Positions 26,007 through 35,226 of a DNA stretch of 64,000 bases are shown in pieces. This DNA is from Deferribacteres bacterium (GTDB lineage: Bacteria; Zhuqueibacterota; Zhuqueibacteria; Zhuqueibacterales; Geothermadaptataceae): NCBI GenBank assembly GCA_020633675.1, contig JACKDE010000003.1, positions 248,001-312,000 of the forward strand. Reading direction: 5' to 3'. Both the position numbers and the translations under genes were made by a program. The notes beneath the pieces are model-generated. The model saw nothing but the letters and a program-made list of their open reading frames with translations, searched no databases and was not told the origin of the DNA. Each line of letters begins with the position of its first letter. Positions within the stretch are counted from its first letter, which is position 1.

Positions 26007-26924
26007 TTACGAGCTAAGTTGATCAAGTGTGCCCAATGGCGTTGGTGTCACGCTGCGATCAATTCTGCGAACCAGGCCTGTAAGCACTTTGCTTGGGCCG
26101 AGCTCATACATTTCAGATGCGCCGCCAGTGATCATACCTTCGACGCATTCGATCCACCTCACGGGATTCGTGAGCTGCAAGTCGAGATTATTCTTGATCG
26201 CTTCCGCATCAGTTTCTGCGGTTGCTGTGGCATTTTGGTAAATCGGCACGCGCGCATCCTGAAAAGTCGTTTTGTCGAGAGCAAGCTTCAGTTTTTGCCG
26301 TGCGCCTTCCATCAATGGTGAATGAAAAGCACCGCCGACCACCAGTTCCATCGCTTTTCTTGCGCCTTTTTCCTGCGCGACCTCAATGGCTTTTTTGATG
26401 CCAGCATGATCTCCGGAAATCACGATTTGGCCAGGCGAGTTGTAATTCGCAGCCTGCACAATGCCCGCGCTACTTGCAATACGGCAGATTTCATCCACTG
26501 CATCGCTCTCAAGGCCGATAACCGCGGCCATCGTGCCGGGCTTGTCTAACCCTGCGCCTTGCATCGCGTCGCCACGTACTTTGACCAATTGCAATGCATC
26601 TTCGAAGCTCAGCACGCCGGCTGCAACCAATGCGGTGTATTCGCCAAGACTATGTCCTGCGACCATATCCGCTTTTTTGCCGCCCGCAAGAACATGCTCA
26701 AGTACGATGCAACTGTGCACAAAAATGGCAGGTTGCGTGACATTGGTCTGCTTCAGTTCTTCTTCGGGTCCTTCAAAACAAAGATGTGCCAGATCGAAGC
26801 CTAAAATGTCATTTGCGATTGCAAATTTCGCCTTGGCATCCGGTAATGCGTCGAACAAATCTTTGGCCATACCGATATGCTGCGAGCCTTGTCCCGGAAA
26901 TATGAACGCTGTTTTACCTGCCAT
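26007..26924 (-). CDS. fabD: Malonyl-CoA:ACP transacylase FabD
   Basis: 305 residues. Acyltransferase fold with IFPGQGSQHIGM at the N-terminus, the nucleophile motif GHSLGEYTALVA, and His in GGAFHSPLM. It loads malonyl groups from CoA to ACP. Gene order fabH-fabD-fabG confirms the role. Confidence 0.96.
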   Translation of the reverse strand: MAGKTAFIFPGQGSQHIGMAKDLFDALPDAKAKFAIANDILGFDLAHLCFEGPEEELKQTNVTQPAIFVHSCIVLEHVLAGGKKADMVAGHSLGEYTALVAAGVLSFEDALQLVKVRGDAMQGAGLDKPGTMAAVIGLESDAVDEICRIASSAGIVQAANYNSPGQIVISGDHAGIKKAIEVAQEKGARKAMELVVGGAFHSPLMEGARQKLKLALDKTTFQDARVPIYQNATATAETDAEAIKNNLDLQLTNPVRWIECVEGMITGGASEMYELGPSKVLTGLVRRIDRSVTPTPLGTLDQLSS

Positions 26925-26953
26925 CCTTCTCCCTCACCTTTGCGAATGCGGAT

Positions 26954-27922
26954 TTAAAATTTTATCAGCGCAGAGCCCCAGGTAAATCCACCACCGAATG
27001 CCACCAGCATCAGCATATCGCCCTTCTTTAACCGTCCTTGATCCACAGCTTCGGAGATGGCGATTGGAATGGAAGCAGCGGAGGTATTGCCAAATTCATT
27101 GACGTTCACGAAGACTTTTTCATCTGGCATATTGACTCTCTTGGCGGTCGCTTTGATGATGCGTATATTTGCTTGATGTGAAATAAGCAAATCAATATCT
27201 TCGTTTGTCATATTGTTTTTTTCCAAAACCTTCGTCGCAGCATCGCCCATGGCCATCACGGCGGCTTTGAAGACCTCCGGGCCTTCCATTCTGATCCAGT
27301 TCAGGCCATCATCGATCGCTTTTTGATACGGCACACTGGTACCGCCGCCAAGCATGCACAGCAAATGTGTCAGGCGGCCATCTGATTTCATATAGGTGTC
27401 GATCACCCCTCGGCCGCTGTCATCGGCTGGACCCAAAACTGCCGCACCGGAGCCATCACCGAACAGCACACAGGTCGAGCGATCTGACCAGTCGACGATA
27501 CGGCTGAGCAGTTCCGTGCCGATCACCAAAATGTATTTGGCTTTGCCGGCGGTAATCAGGCTGTCAGCAATGGTCATGTTGTATAGAAACCCGGAGCAGG
27601 CTGCCTGTACATCCATTGCAGAGGCATTAACCGCTCCGATCAATTCCTGCACATAGCACGCTGTGGAGGGGAAAGTTGCATCGCCCGTAACTGTTGCGAC
27701 CAAAATCACATCGATTTCTTCTGGTTGAATGCCGGCATTTTGGAGAGCAATCTTTGCGGCTTGTGCGGAAAGCTCGGAATTTTTAGTGGTTTCATCGACG
27801 ATATGGCGACGTTCAATTCCGGTACGGGTGCGAATCCACTCATCACTGGTATCGACAATTTTTTCGAGATCCTGATTGGTCAGGACTTTCTCGGGAACCG
27901 CACTGCCGATTCCAAGAATCAT
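26954..27922 (-). CDS. fabH: 3-oxoacyl-ACP synthase III FabH
   Basis: 322 residues from the ATG five bases after the plsX stop (MILGIGSAVPEKVL). Another ATG at 27958 would add 12 residues and overlap plsX; neither has a good ribosome site, so the start is uncertain. Catalytic triad: Cys in VQAACSGFLYN, His in ISHQANIRIIKA, Asn in EFGNTSAASIPIA. It starts fatty acid synthesis by condensing acetyl-CoA with malonyl-ACP. Confidence 0.94.
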   Translation of the reverse strand: MILGIGSAVPEKVLTNQDLEKIVDTSDEWIRTRTGIERRHIVDETTKNSELSAQAAKIALQNAGIQPEEIDVILVATVTGDATFPSTACYVQELIGAVNASAMDVQAACSGFLYNMTIADSLITAGKAKYILVIGTELLSRIVDWSDRSTCVLFGDGSGAAVLGPADDSGRGVIDTYMKSDGRLTHLLCMLGGGTSVPYQKAIDDGLNWIRMEGPEVFKAAVMAMGDAATKVLEKNNMTNEDIDLLISHQANIRIIKATAKRVNMPDEKVFVNVNEFGNTSAASIPIAISEAVDQGRLKKGDMLMLVAFGGGFTWGSALIKF

Positions 27923-27926
27923 CGAG

Positions 27927-28961
27927 TTAGGCACTTTCGGTGGCAACTTCGACTCCATCAATTGATTGCATTTCTTTTTTAATCATTTCGTTCACGTCTT
28001 TTTCCACCATTTTGGCAGCTTCACGAATAGCATTCATGACCGCTTTTGGAGTGGAACGACCGTGTCCGATAATCACAACGCCGTTTGCACCGAGCAAAGG
28101 TGCGCCGCCGTATTCCTCGTAATTCCAAATTTTTTTCAGGCCTGCAAAAGTTGGTTTCAGCAAAAAAGCACCGATATTCGACATGATTTTCTGTCCGATA
28201 TATCGACGCATGTGCAGACTGAATACGCCCGAAAAGCTTTCAGCAAACTTCAGCAAAATATTGCCGACGAATCCATCGCAGACGACCACATCCGCGGTGC
28301 CTTTTAGAATATCGCGGCCCTCAATATTGCCGATAAAGTTCAGCTTGCAGTTATCGAGCAAGTCAAACGATTTGAGCGTGACTTCATTCCCCTTGCTGCG
28401 TTCTTCGCCGATACTGAGCAAGCCGACCTTCGGTTGATGAATCCCGACGACTTTTTCCATGAAAATCGAGCCCATAATTGCAAATTGCTGCAAATTCTTG
28501 GGCTTGCAATCGACCATCGCTCCGACATCTAAAATAAAGGTGACTCCATGCCCCGTGGGCAAAAAAGTTCCCAGGGATGGTCGATGGATGCCCGGCAGTC
28601 TGCCGAGCGTGATGAGCGCTGAAGCCATGGTTGCACCGGTGTGTCCGGCACTGACAACGGCTTGCACTTCGCCATCGCGATGAAGTTGCTGACAGATGAG
28701 AATCGATGCATTGGGCTTTTTTTTCAGGGCCGTAGTTGCCGAGTCGCACATATCAATTTTTTCAGAGGCATGAACAATCGAGTATGCTAATCCGCTCGCC
28801 TTAAAGCGGTGATGTTTCTCGATTTCAGCTTCGATAGCCGCTTGATCGCCGACGAAAACAACTTCGTATTGACCGTGGTCCATCCGCGCCGCTTCCAAAC
28901 CTCCGGCGACGATTGCGGCTGGCGCATGGTCTCCACCCATTGCATCCAAAGCAATTTTCAT
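27927..28961 (-). CDS. plsX: Phosphate acyltransferase PlsX
   Basis: 344 residues. Family motifs: IALDAMGGDHAPAAIVAGG, VSAGHTGATMASALITLGRLPGIHRP, ILDVGAM, NIEGRDILKGTADVVVCDGFVGN, and GAPLLGANGVVIIGHG near the C-terminus. It makes acyl-phosphate from acyl-ACP for phospholipid synthesis. GGAGAG precedes the ATG. The rpmF-plsX-fabH order is widely conserved. Confidence 0.95.
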   Translation of the reverse strand: MKIALDAMGGDHAPAAIVAGGLEAARMDHGQYEVVFVGDQAAIEAEIEKHHRFKASGLAYSIVHASEKIDMCDSATTALKKKPNASILICQQLHRDGEVQAVVSAGHTGATMASALITLGRLPGIHRPSLGTFLPTGHGVTFILDVGAMVDCKPKNLQQFAIMGSIFMEKVVGIHQPKVGLLSIGEERSKGNEVTLKSFDLLDNCKLNFIGNIEGRDILKGTADVVVCDGFVGNILLKFAESFSGVFSLHMRRYIGQKIMSNIGAFLLKPTFAGLKKIWNYEEYGGAPLLGANGVVIIGHGRSTPKAVMNAIREAAKMVEKDVNEMIKKEMQSIDGVEVATESA

Positions 28962-29111
28962 TCTCGATCTCTCCAGACAATGTATTGTCTAAAATCCAAA
29001 GGCGTTCCATTTTTTGATGAGCGAGTGCAAGTGATCGGAACCCGGCCACAACGCGTGAGATTCAGGAGACGAAGTGGGGATTGAATTCAAAGCGCGGCAA
29101 TCAATAGATGC

Positions 29112-29294
29112 TTAGCCGGCATCCGGTACAAAAACCGACCGACCGTTGTAGTATCCGCAATTAGGGCAGGCACGGTGTGGCAACTTTGGCTCATGGCAAT
29201 TGCTGCATTCCGTGACATTTTTTGCATCGAGTTTCCAATGCGTTCTTCTTTTATCACGCCGTGTTCTCGAGTGGCGTCTTTTTGGTAATGGCAC
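29112..29294 (-). CDS. rpmF: Ribosomal protein L32
   Basis: 60 residues, starting at GTG with AGGAG six bases upstream; it begins immediately after the yceD stop. MPLPKRRHSRTRRDKRRTH is the L32 N-terminus. CSNCHEPKLPHRACPNCGYY provides the four-cysteine zinc ribbon, so this is the zinc-binding form. Confidence 0.96.
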   Translation of the reverse strand: MPLPKRRHSRTRRDKRRTHWKLDAKNVTECSNCHEPKLPHRACPNCGYYNGRSVFVPDAG

Positions 29295-29801
29295 TTACTT
29301 CTCCTCTTTTTGATAGAGCTTTTTCAACGTTTCCCAGCGGGGATCCATTCGCGTTTGTGTACAATTGCAGGTTGATTTGTTCAGGTTTGTGCCGCATTGC
29401 GGACATATACCCTTGCATTTCTCATCACACAGCTTTTTGACCGGAACGGCCAAAAGCAACGCTTCTCGTACATCTTCCGAAATATCAATTTCGGTCTGAT
29501 CTTTAGCGAGAGGCCGCAGCGAATCATCATATTTGATGAGTTCCAGATCGCTGGTGTAAACAATGCGATCATCAGACTTCAGCTCTGTTGTATAACCTTC
29601 GGCACAACGATCGCAAGCAAATTTCGCTTTTGTTTTAACCAACTGACGAATATAAAGTGAATCAGTCTGCTTATCGATTTGCAACGAAACGGCGATATCC
29701 GACTGAAATGTGTCCGTATCGTCCAGTCCAAATTTCTCCGCGGGTTCCAGCACATCAATATGATGCAAACCTTCTTTTAAGTGAGAAATCTGAATCTTCA
29801 T
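29295..29801 (-). CDS. yceD: YceD/DUF177 family protein
   Basis: 168 residues. DUF177 proteins are encoded before rpmF in most bacteria and take part in 23S rRNA accumulation in E. coli and in plants. Seen here: the FACDRCAEGYTTEL motif (about 60) and two further cysteine groups CDEKCKGICPQCG and CNC near the C-terminus, typical for the family in this lineage and probably zinc-binding. It has its own promoter upstream and is the first gene of the operon. Confidence 0.9.
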   Translation of the reverse strand: MKIQISHLKEGLHHIDVLEPAEKFGLDDTDTFQSDIAVSLQIDKQTDSLYIRQLVKTKAKFACDRCAEGYTTELKSDDRIVYTSDLELIKYDDSLRPLAKDQTEIDISEDVREALLLAVPVKKLCDEKCKGICPQCGTNLNKSTCNCTQTRMDPRWETLKKLYQKEEK

Positions 29802-29834
29802 TGCAAATCCGTTAGGCTAAAAAAATTAGTTCGG

Positions 29835-29863
29835 AATTTAAAATAGTTTAAACTATAAGTCAA
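29835..29863 (-). promoter_or_regulatory. Promoter of the yceD-rpmF-plsX-fab operon with palindromic spacer
   Basis: On the minus strand TTGACT (29858-29863) and TAAATT (29835-29840) are 17 bp apart, about 35 bp before the yceD ATG. The spacer is almost filled by a perfect 14-bp palindrome (ATAGTTTAAACTAT, 29843-29856), an ideal position for a repressor. It does not match the FapR or FabT sites as I know them. Confidence 0.65.
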
Positions 29864-29905
29864 GAAACATTTAGCCATTGTGGAAGAGAATTGATTTTTC
29901 GGGAA

Positions 29906-30328
29906 TTAGGCCGTTTCAACCAAGTCTCTCGACGAGAAAAAGAAACTGATCTCGATTTTGGCGTTCTCGACTGAATCCGATCCATGCACGATGTTGTTTT
30001 GTTTGCTGGTGGCGAATTCCTTGCGGATGGTTCCGTCCGCTGCTTCCGCCGGATCTGTTGCACCAATGAGCTTGCGAAAATCGGCAACGGCGTTGTCTTT
30101 TTCGAGCGCAACCGCTATACAGCGATCGCCTGACATAAATTCTACCAGGTCCTGATAAAATGGACGTTCTTTGTGGACTTCATAAAAAGTACCGGCGGTT
30201 TGCGCATTCAAGCGCACCATTCTCAAGCCGACCACACGAAAGCCAGCCGCTTCGATTCGATCCAGTACCTTTCCTGATTTTTTGGCGCCAACACAATCCG
30301 GTTTCAAAATAGCCAATGTTCGTTCCAC
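29906..30328 (-). CDS. ndk: Nucleoside diphosphate kinase
   Basis: 140 residues with a GTG start behind AGGAG. Motifs: RTLAILKPDCVG, the active-site histidine in NIVHGSDSVENAKIEI, and AATDP-type GATDPAEAADGTIRKEFA. It balances nucleoside triphosphate pools. It follows sucD by about 107 bp. Confidence 0.96.
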   Translation of the reverse strand: MERTLAILKPDCVGAKKSGKVLDRIEAAGFRVVGLRMVRLNAQTAGTFYEVHKERPFYQDLVEFMSGDRCIAVALEKDNAVADFRKLIGATDPAEAADGTIRKEFATSKQNNIVHGSDSVENAKIEISFFFSSRDLVETA

Positions 30329-30435
30329 GCTATGCTCCTTCGTGATGTATTGTATCTTTAGTGTTTATATTCTGATTTTATCCGAAAATTGCAGCGGATT
30401 TTCGTCACTCATAAAATGATCATTTTGCTATGCCA

Positions 30436-31308
30436 TCAAGCCAGCGCTTTCTGCATCGTGATGCCGAGCGTTGCCGGACTTTCACAGACATGCGCGCCGG
30501 CTTCGCGCAGGGCTTGCATCTTTTCCGCTGCAGTACCTTCTCCGCCCGAAATAATCGCACCGGCATGTCCCATTCTGCGCCCCGGAGGTGCGGTTTGTCC
30601 TGCGATAAACGCAACAACCGGCTTGTTGAATTCATTTTTAATATAAGCCGCAGCTTCCTGTTCTGCCGTGCCGCCGATTTCGCCGATCATCACGACCGCA
30701 TCGGTTTCTGGATCCGCATTGAACAATTTCAGTGCTGACGTAAAATTAGTGCCGATAATGGGATCTCCACCGATACCGATACAGGTTGACTGACCGATGC
30801 CCAAATCTGAAAGCTGCTTGACCGCCTCATAGGTCAGCGTGCCCGAGCGCGAAATCACGCCAACACGTCCTTCCTGATGAATAAAACCGGGCATGATTCC
30901 GATTTTGCATCTGCCCGGTGAAATCACGCCGGGACAATTCGGGCCAACCATTTGTGTACCGCGTGCATCGAGAAACGCTTTCACGGTCACCATATCCATG
31001 GTCGGCACACCCTCGGTAATCGTGACGATCACGGCAACGCCGGCATCGGCAGATTCCATAATCGCATCGGCTGCGAAGGGTGGTGGTACAAAAATCGCCG
31101 CTGCATTCGCGCCGGTTTCGCGTACAGCATCATCGACTGTATTAAAAATCGGTACACTGTCATCAAACTTTTGTCCGCCTTTACCCGGAACAACACCTGC
31201 GACCACATTCGTGCCATATTCGATCATTTGCCGGGTATGGAATGTCCCTTCGCCACCGGTAATTCCCTGCACCAGCAATCGTGTATTTTTATCGACAAGT
31301 ACGCTCAA
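30436..31308 (-). CDS. sucD: Succinyl-CoA ligase, alpha subunit
   Basis: 290 residues from a TTG start. An ATG five codons upstream is in frame, but the bases between encode AAGGAGG, an ideal ribosome site for the TTG, and starting there gives MSVLVDKNTRLLVQG, which matches SucD N-termini. Motifs: GITGGEGTFHTRQM, VGPNCPGVISP, SRSGTLTYEAV and the phosphorylated His in RMGHAGAIISGG. It acts with SucC in the TCA cycle. Confidence 0.95.
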   Translation of the reverse strand: MSVLVDKNTRLLVQGITGGEGTFHTRQMIEYGTNVVAGVVPGKGGQKFDDSVPIFNTVDDAVRETGANAAAIFVPPPFAADAIMESADAGVAVIVTITEGVPTMDMVTVKAFLDARGTQMVGPNCPGVISPGRCKIGIMPGFIHQEGRVGVISRSGTLTYEAVKQLSDLGIGQSTCIGIGGDPIIGTNFTSALKLFNADPETDAVVMIGEIGGTAEQEAAAYIKNEFNKPVVAFIAGQTAPPGRRMGHAGAIISGGEGTAAEKMQALREAGAHVCESPATLGITMQKALA

Positions 31309-31359
31309 CCTGTCCTCCTTCATTTTAAAAAATGGAAATTCTTTTCACATCGCTTCGCA

Positions 31360-32520
31360 TCAGGCGAGTGCGGCAACAACTTTGGATGCGGCATCTTCGA
31401 GTGAGCTCGCAACTTTGAGTTCAAGACCGGATTTCTGCAGCAACTCGCGGGCTTCATCCGCGTTGGTGCCTTCAAGGCGCACCACCAGCGGTACATCAAT
31501 TTTGACATTTTTCGCTGCCTGAATGACGCCATTTGCCACGCGATCGCAGCGCACAATGCCGCCAAAAATATTGATCAGCACGGCTTTGACATGCTTGTCG
31601 GACAAAATGATTCGGAAACCATTCTCGACCGTTTCCACATTCGCGCCGCCACCAACATCGAGAAAGTTAGCAGGCTCGCCACCAGCCAGCTTGATGATAT
31701 CCATCGTCGCCATCGCCAAACCGGCACCATTAACCATGCAGCCGACGTTGCCATCGAGCTTGATGTAGTTCAAATTAAATTTCGACGCTTCCACCTCAAG
31801 TGGTTCTTCTTCATCGAGATCGCGCAACTCGGCGTAATCTTTATGCCGGAACATGGCGTTATCGTCGAAATTCATTTTGGCGTCGAGAGCCAGCACATCA
31901 CCGGATTTGGTCACCACCAGCGGATTTATTTCCGCGAGAGACGCGTCGGTTTTGACATACGCATTGTACAGTGAATGCAAAAACTTGGTGGCGTTTTTAA
32001 AAGCATCGCCGCTCAAACCAAGGCCGAACGCCAGTTTGCGAGCTTGCGCAGGCCGCAATCCGGCAACCGGATCGACCCACTCTTTCAAAATTTTATCCGG
32101 CGTTTCAGCCGCGACTTTTTCAATTTCCACGCCGCCTTCGGTGCTGGCCATAAAGACCAGTTTTCCGTTCGAGCGGTCGAGCACGATGCCGATGTAGTAT
32201 TCGTGGGCAATATCCAATCCCTGCTCCACCAGCACACGGTGGACTTCTTTGCCTTCCGGACCTGTCTGGTGGGTAACAAGCTGCATGCCGAGCATTTTTC
32301 CAGCCAGCTCACCAGCTTCCTTCGGGCTTTTTGCTATTTTGACACCGCCACCCTTGCCTCGGCCTCCGGCATGAATCTGCGCTTTAACAACAACGACGGG
32401 CGTGCCAAGTGACTTCGCGACTTCTTCCGCTTCAGCCGCGCTGGTTGCAACCTTGCCTTCGGGCACGGCAACACCATATTTGCGAAGAATTTCCTTGGCC
32501 TGAAATTCATGAATCTTCAA
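31360..32520 (-). CDS. sucC: Succinyl-CoA ligase, beta subunit
   Basis: 386 residues, starting at TTG six bases after AAGGAG. ATP-grasp domain (MKIHEFQAKEILRKYGVAVPEG, VVVKAQIHAGGRGKGGGVK) and C-terminal ligase domain (VGCMVNGAGLAMATMDIIK, ADFLD-like ANFLDVGGGA, NIFGGIVRCDRVANG). Forms the SucCD enzyme. It begins 21 bp after the carbamate kinase gene. Confidence 0.96.
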   Translation of the reverse strand: MKIHEFQAKEILRKYGVAVPEGKVATSAAEAEEVAKSLGTPVVVVKAQIHAGGRGKGGGVKIAKSPKEAGELAGKMLGMQLVTHQTGPEGKEVHRVLVEQGLDIAHEYYIGIVLDRSNGKLVFMASTEGGVEIEKVAAETPDKILKEWVDPVAGLRPAQARKLAFGLGLSGDAFKNATKFLHSLYNAYVKTDASLAEINPLVVTKSGDVLALDAKMNFDDNAMFRHKDYAELRDLDEEEPLEVEASKFNLNYIKLDGNVGCMVNGAGLAMATMDIIKLAGGEPANFLDVGGGANVETVENGFRIILSDKHVKAVLINIFGGIVRCDRVANGVIQAAKNVKIDVPLVVRLEGTNADEARELLQKSGLELKVASSLEDAASKVVAALA

Positions 32521-32541
32521 TGGCTTCTCCTTGCTCTTTCG

Positions 32542-33483
32542 TTATTCTTTATAAATCCGCGTTCCACTTTTCCCCTGCAGGGCTGGTATCAACTGCTCGG
32601 TCGAGGTGATGATCACCTCTTTGCCGCCTGCCTGCAGGAAATGGATGGCAGCCTGTATTTTGGGTCCCATGCTGCCCGCAGGGAAGTGTCCTTCTGCCAG
32701 CCACTGACGCGCTTGTTGCAACGTCATTTTTGAAATATTTTGTTGCAGTGGAGTAGCAAAGTGAATGGCGACCTGGTTGATGCTCGTCAAGATATAGAGT
32801 GCATCGGCGACCAACGCTTTTGCCAGCACAGCCGCAGAAAGGTCTTTATCAATCACAGCATCTACGCCCTCCAACTTGCCTGTGCGATCCCGGAAAACCG
32901 GAATGCCGCCGCCGCCGCATGCAAGCAAAATAACCCCCGATTCAAACAACGAGACCACCACCTCACGCTCCACTAATTCGATCGGCAAAGGCGATGGCAC
33001 GACGCGACGCCAGCCACGGCCGACATCTTCGCGAACCTGCCAGCCGCGTGTCTCGATAAGCTCGGCGATCTGTTCTTTCGAAAAAACCGGCCCGACAAAT
33101 TTTGTCGGATTCAGAATCGATGGATCATCACGGTTGACCAGCATTTGCGTGACCAGTGCAACCACTTGTTTGTTGATGCCACGTGCATGCAACTTATTTT
33201 GCAGGGTTTGCTGTATCATGTACCCCATACCGCCCTGCAAATCGGCTACAATTACACCGAGCGGAATCGGTGGCACGCGATGGCGCGATTCTTCCACCCT
33301 GATGAGCATGTTGCCGGCTTGCGGGCCATTGCCATGCGTTAAGCAGATGCGGTGGCCTTGCTTGATGAGTTGCACAACCGGCACCAAAGCGCGACGCGTG
33401 TTGGCAAACTGCTCATGAATATTGCCTTCCTCAAATTCACGCGAAATTGCATTACCACCCAAAGCGATAACAATTTTCTTCAT
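32542..33483 (-). CDS. arcC: Carbamate kinase
   Basis: 313 residues from MKKIVIALGGNA. Amino-acid kinase fold: ALGGNAISR, LTHGNGPQAGNML, LACGGGGIPVFRD, VIDKDLSAAVLAKALVADAL and the ending GSMGPKIQAA, all carbamate kinase features. It makes ATP from carbamoyl phosphate and ADP, or the reverse. No arginine deiminase or ornithine carbamoyltransferase gene is nearby; it is instead close to sucCD (21 bp). Confidence 0.93.
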   Translation of the reverse strand: MKKIVIALGGNAISREFEEGNIHEQFANTRRALVPVVQLIKQGHRICLTHGNGPQAGNMLIRVEESRHRVPPIPLGVIVADLQGGMGYMIQQTLQNKLHARGINKQVVALVTQMLVNRDDPSILNPTKFVGPVFSKEQIAELIETRGWQVREDVGRGWRRVVPSPLPIELVEREVVVSLFESGVILLACGGGGIPVFRDRTGKLEGVDAVIDKDLSAAVLAKALVADALYILTSINQVAIHFATPLQQNISKMTLQQARQWLAEGHFPAGSMGPKIQAAIHFLQAGGKEVIITSTEQLIPALQGKSGTRIYKE

Positions 33484-33894
33484 GAATTCCGTCCCCAATG
33501 GTGCGGTCTATCAATTGCGCTCAGCTTGCGCGTACACGAGCAAGCTAGGATCGACGACCGGACATGCAGATGCTACTCGGAAATAAAAAAAGGGTTGAGA
33601 ATCACCCTTTTTGCAACTGTGTTTAACAGCAATAAATTTAATCCGTTGGCTGTCCTTTTTCAACTGACACGCTAACAGGCAATGCTCCATCTCAAAACTG
33701 AGCAATATAAGCATTCATATAAAAAAATAGCAAGCAATTTTTGGGAAAACCTGACTGAGCAACAAAGCAAATCATCAACATTTTGAGATGACCAGGCCGA
33801 CATGCCCGGCCGGCTTGATCATCTACACACTTACAGTTGGAAAACGGTTTTAGCCATCCCGAATTTGCGCTGGCAAACGGTTGAGCAAAATGGC
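33484..33894. other. Intergenic region between pfk and arcC
   Basis: 411 bp with no gene. It holds the terminator at 33587-33612 and, nearer pfk, an imperfect 13-bp hairpin (about 33787-33823, GATGACCAGGCCG with CGGCTTGATCATC) lacking a T-run. The rest shows nothing I recognise. Confidence 0.5.
33587..33612 (-). terminator. Probable intrinsic terminator after pfk
   Basis: A 9-bp stem AAAAAGGGT/ACCCTTTTT (33587-33595 with 33604-33612) and an eight-base loop, with a T-run on the minus-strand exit side. It lies about 280 bp beyond the pfk stop and 104 bp before the arcC start, so it would separate the two transcripts. Confidence 0.6.
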
Positions 33895-35226
33895 TTATGC
33901 GTTTTTCGCTTTCGATTTTTTGGCTGCTTTCTCATCCTGGTCCATGAGCTCGCCATTCGCATGGTAATTCACTTTGTTATTCCGGGCGATGTAGCGAAAT
34001 TTTGCTTCGAATTCTTCCATTGAAATACCTGCCGTCGCTGCGTATTTTGCCAGTTCATTCGGATCATCAAAATCAGTATCTGAAAGCCGGATCATATAGC
34101 GGCTGGCAATATGGTAGGATTCCGAATTGATATCGACCATCCGGACGCGTGTGCGCCCCGTTTTGGGATCCATGATATCATTAAAATACAGCGGTACAAA
34201 CTGGCCTTCCTGAATGGAAACCATTGCAGCGTTGCCGCCTTCATGCACAAATTTGGCGGCACAATAGCCAAGGTCACGCGTGTATTCCATGTCGAACGGG
34301 ATTGGATCGGCACAACGCAATTCGTAGCCGATATTCTTTGCTACGACCGTGGCCTTGATATTGAATGAAGCCAGGCGTTGTTGCACTTTTTCCTTCAAAA
34401 TCTCGCCGAAATTGATTTCAGCAATCCGGATATTATCGTGGGCATCGCGTTCAACAGAGACCAACGATTTCAGATCTTCTTCGGACATGTGTTCAACCAG
34501 GCCCTCAGCAAAAATGCCAACACCATCCGGGCGATCATAGCTGAGCCGCTTGATGATTGCCCCAACTGTAATATCGACCAACTTGTCCATGGTAAGTTTA
34601 TTCTTATCGTCGAACTCTTCCGGAACAATGGTCAGGGTTGCACCAGCAGCTTTGCCGATCCCCAACGCCAAGTGTCCCGCTTTGCGTCCCATCGTGATGA
34701 CAAAATACCAGCGTGAGGTGGTTTTGGCATCCACCATCAGATTTTTGACAATATCCACGCCGATATGTCGGGCGGTTTGAAAACCAAACGTGCAAATGCC
34801 ATGCGGCAAATCCAAATCATTGTCGATGGTCTTCGGGACGTGCACCACCCGAATGCGTCCATCCGCAATCTGCTCGACGCGATGGGCAGAGTAAGCTGTA
34901 TCGTCACCACCAATGGTGATGAGCTTGTCGATATTCAGCCGTAATAGTGAAGAAACGACTTTTTCCAAGTCATTTGGATTTTTTGTCGGATTCTCGCGCG
35001 AAATGCCTATGTGTGAGCCGCCACGGAAGTGAATACGGCTAACATTTTCAATAGTCAATTCTTTCGTATGAGAGACATCACCTTGCATCAGCCACTTGAA
35101 GCCATCCAAAATGCCAACAACTTCCGAACCATGCAGGGCGCTCCGAATGGTTGCAGCGCCAATCACACTGTTGATTCCAGGGGCAGGTCCCCCGCCAACC
35201 AAAATTCCAATTTTTTTCGGGTTCAT
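33895..35226 (-). CDS. pfk: 6-phosphofructokinase, PPi-dependent type signature
   Basis: 443 residues, longer than the 320 of ATP-PFK. N-terminal GILVGGGPAPGINSVIGAA, then the key motif ITIGGDDTAYSA and VPKTIDNDLDLPHGICTFGF. In ATP-dependent enzymes the first reads GGDGS and the second lacks the Lys; GGDD with PKTIDND marks pyrophosphate-dependent enzymes. Also MGRKAGHLALGIGKAAG. AAGGAG precedes the ATG. A PPi enzyme would be reversible. The phosphodonor is inferred from motifs only. Confidence 0.92.
   Translation of the reverse strand: MNPKKIGILVGGGPAPGINSVIGAATIRSALHGSEVVGILDGFKWLMQGDVSHTKELTIENVSRIHFRGGSHIGISRENPTKNPNDLEKVVSSLLRLNIDKLITIGGDDTAYSAHRVEQIADGRIRVVHVPKTIDNDLDLPHGICTFGFQTARHIGVDIVKNLMVDAKTTSRWYFVITMGRKAGHLALGIGKAAGATLTIVPEEFDDKNKLTMDKLVDITVGAIIKRLSYDRPDGVGIFAEGLVEHMSEEDLKSLVSVERDAHDNIRIAEINFGEILKEKVQQRLASFNIKATVVAKNIGYELRCADPIPFDMEYTRDLGYCAAKFVHEGGNAAMVSIQEGQFVPLYFNDIMDPKTGRTRVRMVDINSESYHIASRYMIRLSDTDFDDPNELAKYAATAGISMEEFEAKFRYIARNNKVNYHANGELMDQDEKAAKKSKAKNA

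Noticed and set aside
30413..30426. AAAATGATCATTTT palindrome near the sucD stop
   Set aside because: AT-rich 14-bp palindrome without a T-run, promoter or second copy; could be chance.
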